Shown: piece after piece, positions 37,555 to 48,412 of the stretch
Numbering within the stretch: the first letter of the stretch is position 1
How the letters are laid out: every line of letters begins with the position of its first letter
Assembly: GCA_018333075.1 (NCBI GenBank)
Contig: BORH01000005.1
Span: forward strand, 1-64,000
Length of the DNA: 64,000 bases
Source of the DNA: Heyndrickxia sporothermodurans
GTDB taxonomy: Bacteria > Bacillota > Bacilli > Bacillales > Bacillaceae_C
Reading direction: 5' to 3'
The notes under the pieces: generated by a model
Seen by the model: the letters and a program-made list of their open reading frames with translations, nothing else
What the model was told of the DNA's origin: nothing
The model's database searches: none
Made by a program: the position numbers and the translations under genes

Positions 37555-38226
37555 ATGTCTAAAAACATTGCAAAAATGATCGATCATACATTGCTAAAAC
37601 CTGAAGCAACAAAACAACAAATTCAATCACTTTGTGAGGAAGCGAAAGAATTTTCTTTTGCATCTGTTTGTGTAAATCCGACATGGGTTTCATTTGCTTC
37701 TGAAATGTTAAAAGGGTCTGATGTAAAAGTATGTACAGTAATTGGATTTCCATTAGGAGCAACGACTCCAGAAACAAAAGCTTTTGAAACGAAAAATGCA
37801 ATTGAAAATGGTGCTGAAGAAGTAGATATGGTTATAAATATTGGAGCACTAAAAAGTGGAGATTATGATCTTTTTGAAAGAGATATTTTAGCGGTTACCG
37901 AAGCAGCTAAAGGAAAAGCTCTTACAAAAGTGATTATTGAAACTTGTCTGCTTACAGATGAAGAAAAAGTTAGTGCTTGTGAAATAGCTGTTAAAGCAGG
38001 TGCTGATTATGTGAAAACTTCTACTGGTTTTTCAACAGGGGGAGCAACTGTACAAGATATTGAATTAATGAGAAAAACAGTAGGACCTAATATTGGTGTT
38101 AAAGCTTCGGGGGGTGTTCGAAGTCCTGAGGACGCCCAAAATATGATTCAAGCTGGTGCTACGCGTATAGGAGCAAGCTCGGGAGTGAAAATCGTTCAAG
38201 GACTAACAAGTGATAGCGATTATTAA
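37555..38226 (+). CDS. deoC: Deoxyribose-phosphate aldolase
   Basis: Splits 2-deoxyribose-5-phosphate to acetaldehyde and glyceraldehyde-3-phosphate in deoxynucleoside catabolism. The 223-residue TIM barrel has [13 protein letters not shown] at the start, [13 protein letters not shown], and the Schiff-base lysine in [14 protein letters not shown]. The binding site AAGGAGAA is good. In B. subtilis deoC sits with nupC and pdp far away; here it stands alone after mtaB. Confidence 0.96.
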   Translation: MSKNIAKMIDHTLLKPEATKQQIQSLCEEAKEFSFASVCVNPTWVSFASEMLKGSDVKVCTVIGFPLGATTPETKAFETKNAIENGAEEVDMVINIGALKSGDYDLFERDILAVTEAAKGKALTKVIIETCLLTDEEKVSACEIAVKAGADYVKTSTGFSTGGATVQDIELMRKTVGPNIGVKASGGVRSPEDAQNMIQAGATRIGASSGVKIVQGLTSDSDY

Positions 38227-38281
38227 TATTCTTCTTAAATGAATTATAGAATTTATTTAAGACTATTATCCATATAATGAT

Positions 38282-38322
38282 AAAAAAGGGTGGGATGTAG
38301 TGTAACTAGAACTACCCTTTTT
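38282..38322. terminator. Bidirectional terminator between deoC and yqeW
   Basis: AAAAAGGG...GTAGT pairs with ACTACCCTTTTT, with an internal loop, and has A and T flanks serving both convergent genes. Confidence 0.75.
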
Positions 38323-38326
38323 CTTT

Positions 38327-39256
38327 CTAAGTATTTTTCTTTCCATGAATTTGAATAATAAAACGGCCAAATTTAGTGGCAAATGGTAGGACAAGAAATG
38401 AGCAAATGAGATTAAAAAGGACACTCGCATGAGCTAATTGGGTTTCAAGGCTTTCCGTTAAATTTCTGCATAGATTGGCTAGTTGGGAGATAAATGGAAC
38501 AAAAAGTAATGCACCTACTATATTAAGCCAAATATGTGCAAATGCTGTTAACCTTGCTTCCTCCCCAGCACCAATACTAGCTAATAGACCAGTAATACAT
38601 GTTCCAATATTTGCTCCTAACATGATAATAATGCCAGTTTCAAGTGGAAAGATACCCGCGCTTAAAAAACTCATAGCAATCCCTGTCATAACTGTACTTG
38701 ATTGAATACATGCGGTAAGGAGAATGGAAAATATAAATCCATAAATAAGATGATCGCTGATTAAATATAGGATATGTTGGACAAGATTTAATTGAGTCAA
38801 TGGAGTGGCTAACCATTCAAATGCTTTCATAGAACTAATAATGATAGCAAATCCAGTTAAAATATATCCCAAACTATTTATTTTTGTCCGTTTAAAAAAT
38901 AAGAAAAACAATCCAAACACGAGCAAGGGAATAATTAATCGTGATAAATCATAGGATAAAAATTCTAAAGTGAAGGTTGTCCCAATATTTGTACCTAAAA
39001 TAATTCCGATCGTCTGAGGAAAGGCTAATACTCTAGCTGAGACTAAACCAACGGTTATTACCATAACTGCAGAACTACTCTGTAATATGGCAGTCATAAC
39101 AATTCCTACCAGCATACCTTTTACAGGTGTACTAGTCACTTTTTTTAACCAGTCCTCCATGGCTTTTCCAGATATATTAAATAAACCAATACGCAGCCAT
39201 GTCATCCCCAAGAGGAAACAACCAACTAAACAAATAAATAAAAAAAAGTAAAGCAT
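38327..39256 (-). CDS. yqeW: Na/Pi cotransporter family protein YqeW
   Basis: A 309-residue membrane protein of the SLC34/NptA-like family with about eight helices. The two inverted-repeat signatures are present: AILQSSSAVMVI and ACIQSSTVMTG. The ATG at 39256 follows GAGGTGG; upstream in-frame ATGs lack a good site. It probably moves sodium with phosphate. In B. subtilis yqeW also lies between yqeV (mtaB) and rpsU. It lacks the PhoU-like tail of longer relatives. Confidence 0.9.
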   Translation of the reverse strand: MLYFFLFICLVGCFLLGMTWLRIGLFNISGKAMEDWLKKVTSTPVKGMLVGIVMTAILQSSSAVMVITVGLVSARVLAFPQTIGIILGTNIGTTFTLEFLSYDLSRLIIPLLVFGLFFLFFKRTKINSLGYILTGFAIIISSMKAFEWLATPLTQLNLVQHILYLISDHLIYGFIFSILLTACIQSSTVMTGIAMSFLSAGIFPLETGIIIMLGANIGTCITGLLASIGAGEEARLTAFAHIWLNIVGALLFVPFISQLANLCRNLTESLETQLAHASVLFNLICSFLVLPFATKFGRFIIQIHGKKNT

Positions 39257-39429
39257 GTCCACCACCTCATTATTCATCATATGGTAAAGACGAATTAAAA
39301 ATGCCGAGAATAAGGAAATCACTGAAAGTTTATTGACCTGCACATAAGGATATATTATAATTGCAAAGTACAGGTTTTTCATGTGTTGTCATGAAACCGT
39401 AGTGTGTGTTCGGAGGGAGGGAAAGAGAG

Positions 39430-39603
39430 ATGTCAAAAACAGTTGTTCGTAAAAACGAATCGCTTGAAGATGCTCTTCGCCGCTTCAAACGTACAGTTTC
39501 TAAAACAGGAACTTTACAAGAATATAGAAAGCGCGAATTTTATGAAAAACCAAGCGTAAAACGTAAGAAAAAATCTGAAGCTGCTAGAAAGCGTAAGTAC
39601 TAA
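39430..39603 (+). CDS. rpsU: 30S ribosomal protein S21
   Basis: Small basic ribosomal protein of 57 residues starting [20 protein letters not shown] with a lysine/arginine-rich tail. The ATG at 39430 follows GGAGGGAGGG. It pairs with yqeY 14 bp downstream, a conserved arrangement in Firmicutes. Confidence 0.97.
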   Translation: MSKTVVRKNESLEDALRRFKRTVSKTGTLQEYRKREFYEKPSVKRKKKSEAARKRKY

Positions 39604-39617
39604 GAGAGGGTGGAATA

Positions 39618-40064
39618 ATGGGTCTTCTCGAGCGTTTAAATGAAGATATGAAACAAGCGATGAAAAACAAAGAAAAAGAAAAACTCTCTGTTATCCGTAT
39701 GCTTAAAGCTTCATTGCAAAATGAAGCAATTAAGCTTGGTAAAGATCAATTGTCAGAGGAAGATGAGCTGACAATCCTTTCTCGCGAAGTGAAGCAACGC
39801 AAAGACTCCCTCCAGGAATTTCAAAATGCAGGTCGCGAAGATCTCGTTGAAAAAATTCACAGAGAATTAACTTATGTAGATATATATTTACCCGAACAGC
39901 TTACTGATGAAGAACTAACTAAAATTATTGCAGAAACAATAGCTGAAGTTGGGGCAAAATCAATGGCTGAAATGGGAAAAGTGATGAGTGCCATCATGCC
40001 TAAAGTTAAAGGTAAAGCCGATGGATCTACTGTAAATAATATCGTTAAGCAGCAATTATCGTAA
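39618..40064 (+). CDS. yqeY: GatB/YqeY domain protein
   Basis: A 148-residue helical protein related to the tail of the aminoacyl-tRNA amidotransferase subunit GatB. Conserved [26 protein letters not shown] and the C-terminal [14 protein letters not shown] segment. It may bind tRNA, but no function is proven. Strong binding site (GAGAGGGTGG) and terminator directly after. Confidence 0.93.
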   Translation: MGLLERLNEDMKQAMKNKEKEKLSVIRMLKASLQNEAIKLGKDQLSEEDELTILSREVKQRKDSLQEFQNAGREDLVEKIHRELTYVDIYLPEQLTDEELTKIIAETIAEVGAKSMAEMGKVMSAIMPKVKGKADGSTVNNIVKQQLS

Positions 40065-40105
40065 CAAAAAAGCCAGGAAGTATTTTTTACTTCCTGGCTT
40101 TTTTT
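40065..40105 (+). terminator. Terminator after yqeY
   Basis: AAAGCCAGGAAGTA pairs with TACTTCCTGGCTTT, 14 bp, then Ts. Confidence 0.95.
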
Positions 40106-40220
40106 ATACGGAATTTAACAAGTTATTTAATACTTTTTATTGAGGTAAATGAAACCTTTAATGTTTATCTTTCGTAAAAGAAGTATGTAGAAACATAGAA
40201 TCAGCGAAAGGGGTGAAAAG

Positions 40221-41540
40221 GTGAAAAAAGGTCTGTTTCTAATCGGTTGTTTATTGCTCGCTTTTATAGCTTCAATATTACCTGCACATGCACTTGATAA
40301 AAGTAAAGAAACAGTTGTGATTATTCCAATAGAAGAAGAGGTAGAAAAAGGATTACACGCCTTTTTAAAAAGAGCAATACAAAGTGCTGAAGAAAAACAT
40401 GCAGACGCAATTATTTTCGATATTAATACGTTTGGTGGAGCTGTAGATGCTGCAAGTGAAATAGGTAAGCTAATAAATAGTGTTGATATAAAGAAAATAG
40501 CATTTATTAATAACAAAGCCATATCAGCAGGTGCATATATTTCGTTATTTGCTGATGAAATATATATGGTTCCAGATGGAACAATGGGTGCAGCAGCAGT
40601 GATTGATCAAAATGGAAATACAGCAGGAAAAAAAGCTGAAAGTTATTGGAGTTCAGCGATGAAAGGCGCTGCTAAACAAAAGGATCGTGATCCGATTTAT
40701 GCGGAAGCGATGGTAGTAAAAGGGATAGATCTTCCTAAGCTAAAAGCTAAAAAAAGTGATCTTCTTACATTAACTGCTAATCAGGCAGTTGAAGTAGGCT
40801 ATTCAGAGGGAACCGTAAAAAATTTTAACGAGCTTTTAAGTAAATTAGGTTATGATGACGCAAATGTAGAACATGTTGATGTAAGCTTTGCTGAAAAAGT
40901 TGCTAGATTTCTTACAAATCCAATTGTAGTTCCAATTTTGTTATCCATTGCAAGTCTTGGATTAGTGGTCGAACTATACTCCCCAGGCTTTGGAATTCCT
41001 GGTACAATGGGAATAACTGCATTAATATTGTTTTTTTATGGACATTTAGTTGCAGGTTTAGCAGGTTATGAATCTCTGATTTTATTTATAATAGGGATTG
41101 TTTTAATCATTGCAGAGTTTTTCTTGCCGGGTGCAATTGCTGGTATTCTAGGCGTTGCAGCTATAATAGGCAGTTTACTCATGGCGGGGGGTAACATCGT
41201 GTATATGGGAATCTCCATTTTAATCGCTATGTTAGTTGCTATTATAGGAATGATTTTAATGGTAAAGGTGTTTGGTAAACGTATGAAAATATTTAAAAAG
41301 ATGATTTTATCAGATTCTACAAGCACTGAGAGCGGCTATGTTTCAAATGTTAACCGTATAGAGTTAGTTGGACAAATCGGATTGACCATTACACCACTTC
41401 GCCCAGCAGGTACAATTACAATTAATGATGAAAGGTTGGACGTTGTAACAGAAGGCAGCTATATTGAAAATGGTCAAAAAGTAAAGGTTATTAAAGTTGA
41501 AGGATCACGAATTGTTGTTCGTTTAGAAAATCATACTTAA
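40221..41540 (+). CDS. yqeZ: NfeD family protein YqeZ with ClpP-like serine protease domain
   Basis: A 439-residue long-form NfeD protein. It has a signal peptide (about residues 1-24), a ClpP-class protease-like domain (about 30-215) with the serine in [11 protein letters not shown], four or five membrane helices (about 230-360) and a C-terminal OB-fold NfeD domain. The GTG start at 40221 follows AAAGGGGTG. Such proteins act with flotillins; floA starts 20 bp downstream, and in B. subtilis the pair helps organise membrane microdomains. Confidence 0.93.
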   Translation: MKKGLFLIGCLLLAFIASILPAHALDKSKETVVIIPIEEEVEKGLHAFLKRAIQSAEEKHADAIIFDINTFGGAVDAASEIGKLINSVDIKKIAFINNKAISAGAYISLFADEIYMVPDGTMGAAAVIDQNGNTAGKKAESYWSSAMKGAAKQKDRDPIYAEAMVVKGIDLPKLKAKKSDLLTLTANQAVEVGYSEGTVKNFNELLSKLGYDDANVEHVDVSFAEKVARFLTNPIVVPILLSIASLGLVVELYSPGFGIPGTMGITALILFFYGHLVAGLAGYESLILFIIGIVLIIAEFFLPGAIAGILGVAAIIGSLLMAGGNIVYMGISILIAMLVAIIGMILMVKVFGKRMKIFKKMILSDSTSTESGYVSNVNRIELVGQIGLTITPLRPAGTITINDERLDVVTEGSYIENGQKVKVIKVEGSRIVVRLENHT

Positions 41541-41560
41541 TTTTAAGGGAGGAAATATTT

Positions 41561-42562
41561 ATGGCTTTAGATCCAGGTACAATTCTTGTATTATTAGCAA
41601 TTGTCGCTGGGATTATTATTCTAGCAATTTTATTTACATTTGTTCCAGTAATGCTCTGGATTTCTGCTTTAGCGGCAGGTGTAAAAATTGGAATCTTCAC
41701 ATTAATTGGTATGAGGCTTCGCCGAGTCATTCCAAGTCGTGTAATTAATCCGTTAATTAAGGCTCGAAAAGCAGGTATTGATGTTGGAATTAATCAATTG
41801 GAAAGTCACTATCTAGCTGGAGGAAATGTGGATCGTGTCGTCAATGCGTTAATCGCAGCACATCGTGCAAATATTGAACTTTCCTTTGAGCGTTGTGCAG
41901 CAATCGATTTAGCGGGCCGTAATGTTCTTGAAGCAGTTCAAATGAGTGTAAACCCTAAAGTGATTGAAACTCCATTTATTGCCGGTGTGGCAATGAATGG
42001 AATTGAAGTAAAAGCAAAAGCAAGAATTACCGTTCGTGCAAATATTGAGCGATTAGTCGGTGGTGCTGGAGAGGAAACAGTCATTGCTCGTGTTGGTGAA
42101 GGGATTGTTAGTACAATCGGTTCTTCTGATCACCATAAAAAGGTATTGGAAAACCCAGACCTTATTTCGCAAACAGTCTTAGCAAAAGGTTTGGATGCAG
42201 GGACTGCATTTGAAATTCTATCGATAGATATTGCTGATGTTGATATCGGTAAAAACATCGGAGCGGAGCTTCAAACAGAGCAAGCAGAGGCAGATAAGAA
42301 AATTGCCCAAGCAAAAGCGGAAGAACGTCGTGCCATGGCTGTGGCTACGGAACAGGAAATGAAATCCCGCGTACAGGAAATGAGAGCAAAAGTTGTAGAA
42401 GCAGAAGCAGATGTACCTTTAGCGATGGCAGAAGCACTTCGCTCTGGTAATATAGGTGCAATGGATTATATGAATTTTAAAAACATTGAATCTGATACAG
42501 ATATGAGAGGTTCAATTGGAAAAATGACCTCTGATAAAAAAGATCAGCAAAAACCTGAATAA
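41561..42562 (+). CDS. floA: Flotillin-like protein FloA
   Basis: Membrane scaffold of functional membrane microdomains (YqfA). The 333-residue protein has an N-terminal hydrophobic hairpin (about residues 5-50), an SPFH/band-7 domain (about 60-230) and an Ala/Glu-rich coiled coil (about 235-300) that drives oligomerisation. The binding site is AAGGGAGGAAA. It is preceded by its usual partner yqeZ. Confidence 0.96.
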   Translation: MALDPGTILVLLAIVAGIIILAILFTFVPVMLWISALAAGVKIGIFTLIGMRLRRVIPSRVINPLIKARKAGIDVGINQLESHYLAGGNVDRVVNALIAAHRANIELSFERCAAIDLAGRNVLEAVQMSVNPKVIETPFIAGVAMNGIEVKAKARITVRANIERLVGGAGEETVIARVGEGIVSTIGSSDHHKKVLENPDLISQTVLAKGLDAGTAFEILSIDIADVDIGKNIGAELQTEQAEADKKIAQAKAEERRAMAVATEQEMKSRVQEMRAKVVEAEADVPLAMAEALRSGNIGAMDYMNFKNIESDTDMRGSIGKMTSDKKDQQKPE

Positions 42563-42592
42563 AACGCTTGCCAAAGGTAAGGAGGAATTCCT

Positions 42593-42997
42593 TTGGAAAA
42601 AATTATTATTGCTATTATTGTAGGGATAATAGGATATTTTGTAAAAAGAAAGTCAGAGGAGCAGGAAAGAAAAAATAATACTCCAAGACGGCCGGTTATG
42701 ACACCTAATAAACCTGCGTCTTCTAACGATCAATCGAATAAACAGGTTGTTTCTAAACAGAAATCTACCATTGAAAGGCATCAGCCTAAAGCTGCTGAAA
42801 TAAAGGGAAAGGTAGAAAAAATAGTTATTGAAGATCATAAAATCGATGAATTGAACAAAGAAGATACTCCTATAATGTTAGAAAAGGAAAGTCCTAAAAG
42901 ACTGTCTATTAATGAGGATGATCTTTTAAAAGGAATCATTTTATCGGAGGTCTTAGGTCCACCTCGAGCAAAAAGACCTTTTAAAAGTAGATCATAA
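42593..42997 (+). CDS. Hypothetical protein in the yqfB position
   Basis: A 134-residue protein with a TTG start after AAGGAGGAA. It has one N-terminal membrane helix (about residues 2-16), then a long, Lys/Glu-rich, probably disordered region, and a short conserved-looking C-terminal motif GIILSEVLGPPRA. I recall this ending in other Bacillus proteins of unknown function. It follows floA and is closed by a terminator. It takes the place of B. subtilis yqfB, but I cannot confirm homology. Confidence 0.7.
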   Translation: MEKIIIAIIVGIIGYFVKRKSEEQERKNNTPRRPVMTPNKPASSNDQSNKQVVSKQKSTIERHQPKAAEIKGKVEKIVIEDHKIDELNKEDTPIMLEKESPKRLSINEDDLLKGIILSEVLGPPRAKRPFKSRS

Positions 42998-43005
42998 AAG
43001 AAAAC

Positions 43006-43037
43006 AAAACCGTGTCAAAAAAATGGCACGGTTTTTT
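43006..43037 (+). terminator. Terminator before yqfC
   Basis: AAAACCGTGTCA pairs with TGGCACGGTTTT (one G-U), then Ts. It separates the yqeZ-floA unit from the sporulation genes. Confidence 0.9.
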
Positions 43038-43103
43038 ATTTTAAAATGTGTGATGAATCTCCGATTATCTTCATAAATATGAGATGAAAGGGGGTTCTTT
43101 TTT

Positions 43104-43388
43104 ATGGCAAAAAAATGGAGCCGAATTTTTCGCAGCTGGATGACAAATACAATGGAGCTTCCGCAAGATGTCATGATGGATCTCCCTCGAATTACAATGA
43201 TTGGACAAATTCATATTTATATAGAAAATCACCGTGGGTTAATTACATTTTCAGATCGAGAGGTTCGACTAATGCTAAAGCAAGGACAGCTACTTATTAA
43301 AGGAAAATCTTTTGTTATTAAAACGATTTTACCTGAAGAAATCTTATTAGAAGGAAAAATTGATGAAGTTATTTTTTTAAACGAATAG
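43104..43388 (+). CDS. yqfC: Sporulation protein YqfC
   Basis: A 94-residue YabP/YqfC family protein. Conserved DLPRITMIGQIHIYIENHRG and a beta-rich tail. In B. subtilis it is sigma-E controlled, made in the mother cell and needed, with YqfD, for normal sporulation. The ribosome binding site (AAAGGGGG) is far from the ATG (11 nt). yqfD starts 12 bp downstream. Confidence 0.93.
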   Translation: MAKKWSRIFRSWMTNTMELPQDVMMDLPRITMIGQIHIYIENHRGLITFSDREVRLMLKQGQLLIKGKSFVIKTILPEEILLEGKIDEVIFLNE

Positions 43389-43400
43389 GAGTGACTTTTT

Positions 43401-44594
43401 TTGAAAAACCATTGGGTTACATTTATTTTCGGTACCATTCATGTCAAAGTAGAAGGAAAGGGAGTAGAGCGATTCATCAATCAGCTTACTCGCTCTAAAC
43501 TAATCATATGGAATGTGAAACGGCAAGGGACATCAGCTATTACCTTTTATATACGACTTCAAGATTTACATAAACTGCGGCATTTAGTTCGAAAATTTGA
43601 TTGTAAAATATCTTTTTTAAGTGGACAAGGTGCTCCATTCTTGTGGAAAAGAACATTGAAAAACGCAGGCTTCTTTGCAGGCTTTTTGCTTTTCTTTGTA
43701 GTGATTACTATTTTATCTAATATTGTTTGGGGAATTGATATAAAGGGTGCAAGCCCGCAAATGGAGCATCAAATGAGAAAGGAATTAAATCGAATAGGGG
43801 TAAAGGTTGGTAAGCTACAATTTTATATAGATGATGTTGAAACCATTCAAAGAAAATTAGAAGACCGTATTCCTAACATTACATGGGTAGGTGTTGAGTT
43901 AAGTGGGACAACCTATCATTTTCAAGTAGTGGAAAAAAATATTCCGACTCCTCCTGATCAATTACCTCCCCAAAATTTAGTTTCTAATAAAAAAGCGGTA
44001 ATCGTTGATATGTTTGTAGAAAATGGTCAGAAAATGGTTAATGTGAATCAATTTGTAAATAAAGGACAACTTTTAGTATCGGGAACGATTGGTAATGAAC
44101 ATAACTCTAAACAGGTTGCAGCAATAGGAAAAATTTTAGGGAAAACTTGGTACAAGACGAACGTTCAAATGCCATTACAATCAGATTTTCAAGTATATAC
44201 TGGAAGTGAAAAAAGAAAATATTCTTTACAAATTGGGTCATTCAGTATTCCACTATGGGGATTTGGTAAAATAGAATATAAGCACTATAATACTGAAGTA
44301 GAAAAACACAAAATAAAATTTTTAAAATGGGCACTTCCTTTTAAATATAAAGAAACGACGATTAGGGAAAAAGAAAATGTCAAGCGTAATTATGATGAAA
44401 AGGATGCAATTACAGCAGCTAAGCAACTTGCTCGAAGCGATTTAAAAGCTCAATTACCTTCCGATGCTAAAATTGTTGATGAATTTGTTTTGCAACAAAA
44501 AGTAGAGAATGGTAAAGTAAATTTATCAATATATTTCCAAGTTATCGAAAATATAGCGAAAGCAAAACCAATTACTCAAGGAGATTTTGAATGA
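43401..44594 (+). CDS. yqfD: Sporulation protein YqfD
   Basis: A 397-residue stage IV sporulation protein. An N-terminal cytoplasmic part (FGTIHVKVEGKGVERFINQ) is followed by one membrane helix (about residues 93-113) and a large extracytoplasmic domain. The TTG start at 43401 follows AGGAGTGA. It is an envelope protein of the mother cell at stage IV. It overlaps phoH by 4 bp. Confidence 0.93.
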   Translation: MKNHWVTFIFGTIHVKVEGKGVERFINQLTRSKLIIWNVKRQGTSAITFYIRLQDLHKLRHLVRKFDCKISFLSGQGAPFLWKRTLKNAGFFAGFLLFFVVITILSNIVWGIDIKGASPQMEHQMRKELNRIGVKVGKLQFYIDDVETIQRKLEDRIPNITWVGVELSGTTYHFQVVEKNIPTPPDQLPPQNLVSNKKAVIVDMFVENGQKMVNVNQFVNKGQLLVSGTIGNEHNSKQVAAIGKILGKTWYKTNVQMPLQSDFQVYTGSEKRKYSLQIGSFSIPLWGFGKIEYKHYNTEVEKHKIKFLKWALPFKYKETTIREKENVKRNYDEKDAITAAKQLARSDLKAQLPSDAKIVDEFVLQQKVENGKVNLSIYFQVIENIAKAKPITQGDFE

Positions 44595-45550
44595 CAGAAG
44601 ATTTAAAAACATCAAACCTTCAATTACAAAATGCAAATGAAGCAATCGCATTATTTGGTATTTCCGATGCGAATTTAAAATTACTTGAACAAAATTATGA
44701 TATATCGATCGTGACTAGAGGCGAAACGATTGATGTATCTGGATCAGAAAGCAATATTGAAAAAGTTTATCAAATAATGTATCAACTAATAAAAGTGATA
44801 AGAAAAGGGATCACCATTAGCGGTAGGGACGTTGTTTATGCTATTCAAATGGAGAAGCAGGGGACGATTGAGTACTTTTCTGAAATTTATGATGAAGAAA
44901 TTACTAAAAACACAAAAGGGAAACCCATTCGTGTTAAAACATTTGGACAAAGACAATATATTTCTGCTATTAAGAAGCATGATTTAGTTTTTGGAATTGG
45001 TCCAGCTGGAACTGGAAAAACCTATTTGGCTGTCGTAATGGCAGTAACCGCTTTAAAAAGTGGTCTTGTGAAAAAGATTATTTTAACTAGACCTGCCGTA
45101 GAAGCAGGCGAGAGTCTTGGATTTCTACCAGGTGATTTGAAAGAAAAGGTTGACCCTTATTTACGCCCTCTTTATGATGCTTTAAATGATGTGCTAGGAA
45201 GTGAGCACACAGGGAGATTAATCGAAAGAGAAACCATAGAAATTGCTCCTCTTGCGTATATGAGGGGTAGAACACTAGACGATGCCTTTGTCATTTTGGA
45301 TGAAGCCCAAAATACAACACATGCTCAAATGAAAATGTTTTTAACTCGTCTAGGCTTTAATTCAAAAATGGTTATTACCGGTGACCGTACACAGATTGAT
45401 TTACCAAAGGGCGCCCAATCAGGTTTGGTTGCTGCCGAGCAAATTCTTGAAAATGTAAAAGGAATCTCATTTGTATATCTGGAACAAACGGATGTAGTTC
45501 GTCATCCTCTTGTTGCCAAAATCATTAATGCCTATAGTCAGAATAAATAA
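44591..45550 (+). CDS. phoH: PhoH family ATPase
   Basis: A 319-residue P-loop ATPase (YbeZ type). An N-terminal KH-like region is followed by Walker A GPAGTGKTYLA, the conserved RPAVEAGESLGFLPGD segment, Walker B FVILDEAQN and ITGDRTQIDLP. Its neighbour ybeY supports a role in rRNA maturation and ribosome quality control. It starts inside the yqfD stop codon and ends at a terminator. Confidence 0.95.
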   Translation: MTEDLKTSNLQLQNANEAIALFGISDANLKLLEQNYDISIVTRGETIDVSGSESNIEKVYQIMYQLIKVIRKGITISGRDVVYAIQMEKQGTIEYFSEIYDEEITKNTKGKPIRVKTFGQRQYISAIKKHDLVFGIGPAGTGKTYLAVVMAVTALKSGLVKKIILTRPAVEAGESLGFLPGDLKEKVDPYLRPLYDALNDVLGSEHTGRLIERETIEIAPLAYMRGRTLDDAFVILDEAQNTTHAQMKMFLTRLGFNSKMVITGDRTQIDLPKGAQSGLVAAEQILENVKGISFVYLEQTDVVRHPLVAKIINAYSQNK

Positions 45551-45580
45551 CTCGAACTTTCAAAAAGTCGAGTTATTTTT
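45547..45580 (+). terminator. Terminator after phoH
   Basis: ATAACTCGA pairs perfectly with TCGAGTTAT, followed by TTTTATTT, starting at the phoH stop. Confidence 0.88.
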
Positions 45581-45786
45581 ATTTGGAGAAAATAAATTGT
45601 TTATTGTTCGTATTTTCTTGTTATCTATCCCTTCTTGAAGGGTTCATTATATTTTTTACATCAGAATGGAAGCCCTTAAGGTTCATTAAAAAATTTAATG
45701 GGTGCAATTTGATACAAAAACTGATATGATTTTACATAATTAGGGAAGGGAACGCCAGACATTTATCATTGGTGGTGAAAAGTTTA

Positions 45787-47928
45787 ATGAATTTTCAGGC
45801 TTACATTAGCAAAATTCGCACTTTATTAAGCTATAAAGTGTTTACTATCATTTGTTTTTTGCTTTTGGCAATCCTACTTTATGGAGCACTTTTTTATCAT
45901 GTAAAACCACAAACGTACGATATTGAGTTGTTTTCGGTTGCGGATAAAACGATTCGATCTCCTAAAACTATCATTGACGAGGAAAAAACGAAAGAAGAAC
46001 AGCAGAAAGCAGCTGAATCAGTAGAAAAGGTTTATACATTTAAAAAGGAAAAAGTGCAAAATCGTGTTTCATTAATTAATTCAATTTTTGGCTTTGTAGA
46101 GGATATTAATAATGAGAATGATTTGCAGCATAAGGAAAAGAATGATACAAAATCAAACAAAAAATTGTTAGTGGAAAAACTGGATATTCTGAAATCTGAT
46201 CTGACAGCTAATGTGAATGAAGATGTTACTAAATCAATTTCAGACAAAGCTCTAGAGGAATTATTAAAGGCTAGTCCTAGTGAATTAGAGGAGTCTAGAA
46301 ATATTATAAGTAATCAAGTTGAAATGGTAATGAACGATAAAATTCGTGAGGATAGCCTTTCACATTTTAAAAATGTTATAGCAGAACAGATAGGTGTTTC
46401 AAGTATTCCCCCTAGCTTAAGAGAAGCAAGTATTGAATTAGGGAAATACGCTATTGTCCCTAATGAGATTTATGATCCTGAACTGACAGAAGAAAGAAAA
46501 AAACAAGAAATACGGAATGTTGATCCTGTTAAGATATTACAAGGACAGGTAATCGTACAGGAAGGCTATTTAATAGATCATGAAGCTTATCATCAATTAC
46601 AATTATTAGGCTTACTAAAAAGTGATCCAACGATAAAGCCATATGTTGGATTAGGGATATTTGTCCTTTTAATTATTGGTTCGCTATATTTATACTTTGC
46701 CACATTCAAAGTGACAGAAGAGAAAAAGCAAAATTATTTAATAATGTTGAGCCTAGTATTTATTATTAGTTTAATCTTGATGAAGATTGTAGGGATGATG
46801 ACAAATATCCAACTCGATAATATTGGGTATATTTTTCCTGCGGCGATGGCACCTATGCTTATCCGAATTATGTTAAATGAACGATTTGCATTTATCTTAA
46901 CAATTATTCTTGCTGCATGTGGAAGCATCGTTTTTCATGATGAAATTGCTGGCTCTTTAAATGTTGAGGTTGCTGTCTATATTTTGTTTAGTGGTACGTC
47001 AGGAATATTGTTATTAACTAATCGTAATCGCAGGTCAAATATTTTACAAACAGGCTTTTACGTTTCGCTTATTAATGTGTTAATTATTTTCTTTTTACTT
47101 TTTCTTGGGAATGGACAATTTTCAAGAATGGAGTATGTTTATTATTTAATTTTTGCATTTGTTTCGGGATTATTATCTGCCATATTAACAATTGGCTTAT
47201 TGCCATTTTTCGAAGCCTGCTTTGGAATACTTTCAACTTTAAAGTTGATTGAGTTATCAAACCCTAATCATCCTTTGCTGAAAAAAATTTTGACAGAAGC
47301 ACCAGGTACTTATCATCATAGTGTTATGGTAGCAAATCTAGCCGAATCTGCATGTGAGGCAATTGGTGCTAATGGGTTGCTAGCACGTGTCGGATGCTAT
47401 TACCATGATATTGGTAAGACAAGAAGACCGCAGTTTTTTATCGAGAATCAAATGAATATTGAAAATCCACATGACCGAATTTCTCCCGAGGCGAGTAAAG
47501 ATATTATTATCGCACATGCGACCGATGGAGCAAAAATGCTGAAAAAACATAAATTACCTAAAGAAATAATTGATATTGCTGAGCAACATCATGGAACAAC
47601 ACTGTTAAAATACTTTTATTATAAAGAGAAAAAACAAAATGATAATGTTGATGAACAAGCTTATCGCTATCCTGGTCCAAAACCGCAAACAAAGGAAGCG
47701 GCAATCATTAGTATTGCAGATAGTGTTGAGGCAGCTGTACGCTCTATGAGTCATCCGACTCCAGAACAAATAAAGGATTTAATTCATTCAATTGTGCAGG
47801 ATCGTTTACAGGATGATCAATTAAATGAATGTGATATAACACTTAAAGAGTTGGAAGTCATAAAGAAAACGTTTAGTGAAACTTTAAATGGGATATTTCA
47901 TTCGAGAATTGAATACCCAAACCAATAG
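45787..47928 (+). CDS. pgpH: 7TMR-HD cyclic-di-AMP phosphodiesterase PgpH
   Basis: Membrane phosphodiesterase that degrades c-di-AMP (YqfF). The 713-residue protein has an N-terminal membrane helix, a large extracytoplasmic 7TMR-HDED domain (about 45-275), seven membrane helices (about 283-475) and a cytoplasmic HD domain with [12 protein letters not shown] and [12 protein letters not shown]. The ATG at 45787 follows GGTGGTGAA and gives the B. subtilis size; upstream in-frame GTG/TTG codons overlap that site. ybeY follows after 16 bp. Confidence 0.95.
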   Translation: MNFQAYISKIRTLLSYKVFTIICFLLLAILLYGALFYHVKPQTYDIELFSVADKTIRSPKTIIDEEKTKEEQQKAAESVEKVYTFKKEKVQNRVSLINSIFGFVEDINNENDLQHKEKNDTKSNKKLLVEKLDILKSDLTANVNEDVTKSISDKALEELLKASPSELEESRNIISNQVEMVMNDKIREDSLSHFKNVIAEQIGVSSIPPSLREASIELGKYAIVPNEIYDPELTEERKKQEIRNVDPVKILQGQVIVQEGYLIDHEAYHQLQLLGLLKSDPTIKPYVGLGIFVLLIIGSLYLYFATFKVTEEKKQNYLIMLSLVFIISLILMKIVGMMTNIQLDNIGYIFPAAMAPMLIRIMLNERFAFILTIILAACGSIVFHDEIAGSLNVEVAVYILFSGTSGILLLTNRNRRSNILQTGFYVSLINVLIIFFLLFLGNGQFSRMEYVYYLIFAFVSGLLSAILTIGLLPFFEACFGILSTLKLIELSNPNHPLLKKILTEAPGTYHHSVMVANLAESACEAIGANGLLARVGCYYHDIGKTRRPQFFIENQMNIENPHDRISPEASKDIIIAHATDGAKMLKKHKLPKEIIDIAEQHHGTTLLKYFYYKEKKQNDNVDEQAYRYPGPKPQTKEAAIISIADSVEAAVRSMSHPTPEQIKDLIHSIVQDRLQDDQLNECDITLKELEVIKKTFSETLNGIFHSRIEYPNQ

Positions 47929-47944
47929 TAAAAGGATGAAAAAG

Positions 47945-48412
47945 ATGCTTACAATCGATTTTATTGATGAAACAAAAGAAATTACTGAATCTGATATAGA
48001 GCTAATTGAAAATCTCTTGAATTTTTCATTAGGCCAGTTAGGCATTGAAGATGAATGTGAAGTATCAGTAACATTTGTTACAAATGAACGAATACAAGAA
48101 ATTAATAGAGAATATCGTGATAAGGATCAGCCTACAGATGTGATTTCCTTTGCTATGGAGGAATTAGGAGAAGACGAAGTCGAAATAACTAACGCCAACA
48201 TGCCTAGAATTCTGGGAGATATAATCATTTCTGTCCAGAAAACGAAAGAACAAGCTATAGAATATGGTCATTCATTTAGGCGAGAATTAGGTTTTCTGGC
48301 AGTCCATTCTTTATTACATTTGCTCGGATATGATCATATGACAGAAGAGGATGAAAAAGAAATGTTCGGATTACAAAAGGATATTTTACATGAATTTGGA
48401 CTCAAAAGGTAA
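47945..48412 (+). CDS. ybeY: Endoribonuclease YbeY
   Basis: Metal-dependent RNase of 16S rRNA 3' processing and ribosome quality control (YqfG). The 155-residue protein shows the zinc motif [11 protein letters not shown] and [16 protein letters not shown]. The ATG at 47945 after AAAGGATG matches the family N-terminus better than upstream ATGs. It overlaps dgkA by 23 bp, so translation is likely coupled. Confidence 0.95.
   Translation: MLTIDFIDETKEITESDIELIENLLNFSLGQLGIEDECEVSVTFVTNERIQEINREYRDKDQPTDVISFAMEELGEDEVEITNANMPRILGDIIISVQKTKEQAIEYGHSFRRELGFLAVHSLLHLLGYDHMTEEDEKEMFGLQKDILHEFGLKR

Noticed and set aside
45673-45706. Dyad CATTAAA/TTTAATG and neighbouring CCC/GGG before pgpH
   Set aside because: Short, AT-rich and without a T-run or promoter context I trust; likely chance in this composition.
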